DNA from: Verrucomicrobiales bacterium
GTDB taxonomy: Bacteria > Verrucomicrobiota > Verrucomicrobiia > Limisphaerales > Palsa-1400
DNA: 6,049 bases
Reading direction: 5' to 3'
Assembly (NCBI GenBank): GCA_028293405.1
Contig: JAQGOW010000548.1
Location: 1 to 6,049 of the forward strand
The notes under the pieces are model-generated. The model was not told where the DNA came from and did no database searches. It was given only the letters and a program-made list of their open reading frames with translations. Positions 3,851-6,049 of this stretch are shown here, in pieces. Position 1 is the stretch's first letter, and each line of letters opens with the position of its first letter. A program made the position numbers and the translations under genes.

Positions 3851-6049
3851 ATGCCTGAGTCGACTGAGCTAAGTATAAGTGAACTGCGGAAAAGCCGCGG
3901 CGCACCCGTTTTGTCGTCCGATCAAGTCGATGGCTCTGCCCAACCGGACGGTAACGGCACGCGTGACGGCAACCGTTCCACATTCGCGAACGGTTCGCGC
4001 AGTTCGACGCAGGCGCGTCCGCTGGCCACACGCCCCGCGACACCAACGCGCGCAGTGCAACGCGCCACCGTCCCGGACTTCGATACGGCGGCGCAAGCCG
4101 AAGCGCCTCTGAACCTGCCGTTCGATCCGATGCGCATCATCGAAGCGGTGTTCCGCAATTGGTGGCTCTGTTTTTTGATCGCGCTGGCTTTTGGCGGTGC
4201 GATGTACGCGTTCAGTTTCATGCGTCCGCACACCACCGCGACGATTGAACTCATCCGACGCGACGCTCCGGTTTTGTTCCGTGGCACGGAAGGCGCCGAG
4301 TCTTACAAGCCGGCGGTCTACGTCGATGGCACATTGGTCAACCTGATGCGGTCGCCAGAAGTACTGCGCCGCGTGAGCGCGCGCACACCGATGACGCTGG
4401 GCAAAATGATTCCGACTTCGCAGCTCGGTCGTGAATTGCTCGCCAACCAGGAGCAACAAACCGATTTGATTCAATTGGCTTACAAAGGCGCCGAAGACAT
4501 AACCGCCGCGTCCAAGCTGACCTACATCTACGCCGAAGAAGTCGTGCAGTATCTACGCGAGATGCAGTCCCGTGACGGCACAGACATGGCTGCTTATATC
4601 ACAAGAAAACTGGAAGCCGTTGAGCGCGACCTGGTCGACAATGAAAAACAGTTGGCCGCGATTCCACCGGAGTTGCGCACGCTCGATGCCGACAAACAAC
4701 TGGAAGTGTTGCTGACGAAGCGAACCGAATACGACACGCAATATGCAATGGCGGAAATCGATGTGCGCGCCGCCAATCCGTTGCAGGAAAAACACCAGAA
4801 CGAAAAGGATGCGCTCGTTGCCTTGCAGGCCAAATACACGGACGAAAATCCGTTGGTTCAGGACCAAATGGCGAAGATCAAGGCGATGGACAAACAGTTT
4901 GAGGAGCAAAACAAAGGTCCCGCGCCAAAGGGATTCGACGGCAAAACGACTCTGAGCGCCTACGCCCCGAGCCGGGCGTTGCTGATGAAGCTCGAGCAGA
5001 TCGACAAGCTGCGTCAGGAAAATCAGAAGAAAATCGAGGCGCTCTCGCACAGCGACGTCAGCTACATCCAGGTAAAGACCCGTCATTCCGCCCTCGAACA
5101 AATGCGGCAGATGCTGATGCAGCGCCAACGCGAAGCGCAGATTTACGCGCAGGACGCGGTGGGCTTTTACCAGATTTTGCCAAAATCAGAACGGGCCAGC
5201 AACAAGCCGGACTTGAAGAAAGGCATCATGTTTACGGTGGCAGCGGCGATGTTCGGACTCTTTCTTACGGCCGGTTTGGTGATGGCGCGCGAACTGTTTG
5301 ATCCGCATATCAAAACGCAATCGGATCTGGAACGCATCACTGGACTGCCGGTTCTGGCCTCGCTCGGCAACTTGAACAAAATGTCGGAAGAAGAGAAGAA
5401 GAAGTGGGCGTTCCGAACATGGACGATTCTGAAAGGCAAAATCACTGAGACGCAAACTCACTCGCTTGTTTGCGGCCTGATTTCCGCACGACATGGTGAG
5501 GGACGGACAACATGGACGCAGTTGCTCGCGCAGACGGCGTTTCAACGCGGGTTGCGCGTGCTCGTTGCGGCGACGAAGCCGACCGCCGATCCAGCCTTGC
5601 ATCCACACGATAAAGAGGAAGATCCGAAGTCAGCGAAGGGCACGAACGGCACCAGCGTTGAGGTAAATGCAGCGGCCGCGCCGAGTGTGTTGGCGTTTCC
5701 ATTTCAGGCGGCGCGCCAGTTGAGCGATCCCAACAGCCATTCCATCGTGCAGATACCATTGCCGGGATGGGTTTGGAATCTGGAGCGCCGCCAACAATGG
5801 CAAGCCGCATTGGCCGAATGGCAGAACATCGAAAACCTTGTGTTCCTCGTCGAACTGCCGCCTGCCAGCGAATCCGAAGCCATCCTGCTCGCCGAAAACG
5901 TTCCGCAACTGATTTGGCTTTGCCAGAGCGGCAAGGTCACCGTGTCCGAAGTGCGCAGTCAATTGGAAACGTTGCGCCACGCTGGATGCAATCTCGTCGG
6001 CGCGGTGTTGAACCACGAGCCGAGTTCGTTCGTGCGCCGTCAGTTCTCG
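3851..6049 (+). CDS. Wzz/GumC-type polysaccharide co-polymerase with degenerate BY-kinase-like domain (3' partial)
   Basis: The frame is open to the window end (733 codons). It probably sets chain length or helps export of a surface polysaccharide from the inner membrane. Residues 1-90 form an unusual low-complexity, probably disordered cytoplasmic extension. TM1 is ~103-124, after the Wzz-like FDPMRIIEAVFRNWW. The periplasmic part (125-455) holds the Wzz fold and helical coiled coils at about 250-300 and 375-435. A proline-containing stretch (PKSERASNKP) precedes TM2 at ~459-479. Next comes FDPHIKTQSDLERITGLPVLASL (482-505, the usual linker) and a BY-kinase-like domain from ~538. Its Walker A is ARHGEGRTT (546-554) with Arg552 in place of Lys. 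The Walker A' region reads VLVAATKP and lacks both Asp residues. The Walker B Asp is Glu668 (VELPP). VGAVLN (716-721) matches the family's GVVLN. No Tyr occurs in 520-733, so kinase activity is unlikely. The ATG has no clear ribosome site. An alternative TTG lies nine bases upstream. Confidence 0.85.
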   Translation, partial: MPESTELSISELRKSRGAPVLSSDQVDGSAQPDGNGTRDGNRSTFANGSRSSTQARPLATRPATPTRAVQRATVPDFDTAAQAEAPLNLPFDPMRIIEAVFRNWWLCFLIALAFGGAMYAFSFMRPHTTATIELIRRDAPVLFRGTEGAESYKPAVYVDGTLVNLMRSPEVLRRVSARTPMTLGKMIPTSQLGRELLANQEQQTDLIQLAYKGAEDITAASKLTYIYAEEVVQYLREMQSRDGTDMAAYITRKLEAVERDLVDNEKQLAAIPPELRTLDADKQLEVLLTKRTEYDTQYAMAEIDVRAANPLQEKHQNEKDALVALQAKYTDENPLVQDQMAKIKAMDKQFEEQNKGPAPKGFDGKTTLSAYAPSRALLMKLEQIDKLRQENQKKIEALSHSDVSYIQVKTRHSALEQMRQMLMQRQREAQIYAQDAVGFYQILPKSERASNKPDLKKGIMFTVAAAMFGLFLTAGLVMARELFDPHIKTQSDLERITGLPVLASLGNLNKMSEEEKKKWAFRTWTILKGKITETQTHSLVCGLISARHGEGRTTWTQLLAQTAFQRGLRVLVAATKPTADPALHPHDKEEDPKSAKGTNGTSVEVNAAAAPSVLAFPFQAARQLSDPNSHSIVQIPLPGWVWNLERRQQWQAALAEWQNIENLVFLVELPPASESEAILLAENVPQLIWLCQSGKVTVSEVRSQLETLRHAGCNLVGAVLNHEPSSFVRRQFS

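Noticed and set aside
3869..4474. 201-residue minus-strand open frame antisense to the Wzz-type gene
   Set aside because: It is Arg-rich with no domain pattern, while the plus frame over the same bases gives a membrane segment and a Wzz-like sequence.
4553..5128. 191-residue minus-strand open frame
   Set aside because: It is the antisense of the coiled-coil region; its Leu/Val/Phe richness comes from reading Lys/Glu/Gln codons backwards.
5186..6016. Several overlapping minus-strand open frames of 92-140 residues
   Set aside because: They are antisense to TM2 and the BY-kinase-like domain, which have clear family motifs in the plus frame.

Overview
The window looks like a piece of chromosome from a Verrucomicrobiota bacterium, most likely of the Pedosphaera/Limisphaerales kind. 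That placement is an inference. It rests on moderately high GC, a secreted protein with a short helical domain I associate with that phylum, an ExeA-type ATPase next to a Wzz-type protein, and short tandem repeats between genes. I ran no database search.

Layout. Positions 1-579 hold an open frame with no recognisable product. Its first ~235 bases look like coding sequence, while the rest runs through degenerate short repeats and probably is not a conserved protein. Positions ~250-617 are rich in repeats: 10-bp-phased AGTGSC words, then a 7-bp-period ACTCRTY array. Two genes lie on the minus strand and may be co-transcribed. The first, 2795 to 1581, is a secreted zinc-binding metallopeptidase resembling plant DA1 (LIM-like cysteine clusters, HEYTH, then EGLCE) with an extra C-terminal beta-rich domain. 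The second, 1493 to 774, is a small secreted protein with a helical domain and a Gly/Tyr/Arg/Pro-rich tail. A second, inverted 7-bp array covers the stop codon of the peptidase gene.

After a divergent intergenic region (2796-2981), two plus-strand genes form a probable operon. The first (2982-3812) is an ExeA/GspA-like AAA+ ATPase of the type found in exosortase and exopolysaccharide loci. The second (3851 to beyond 6049) is a long Wzz/GumC-type polysaccharide co-polymerase fused to a BY-kinase-like domain whose nucleotide-binding motifs are all eroded. This pair suggests the left edge of an exopolysaccharide or exosortase gene cluster continuing to the right of the window.

The most noteworthy items are the bacterial DA1-like secreted peptidase, the kinase-dead BY-kinase-like domain, and the two inverted heptamer arrays, one of which supplies a gene's stop codon.
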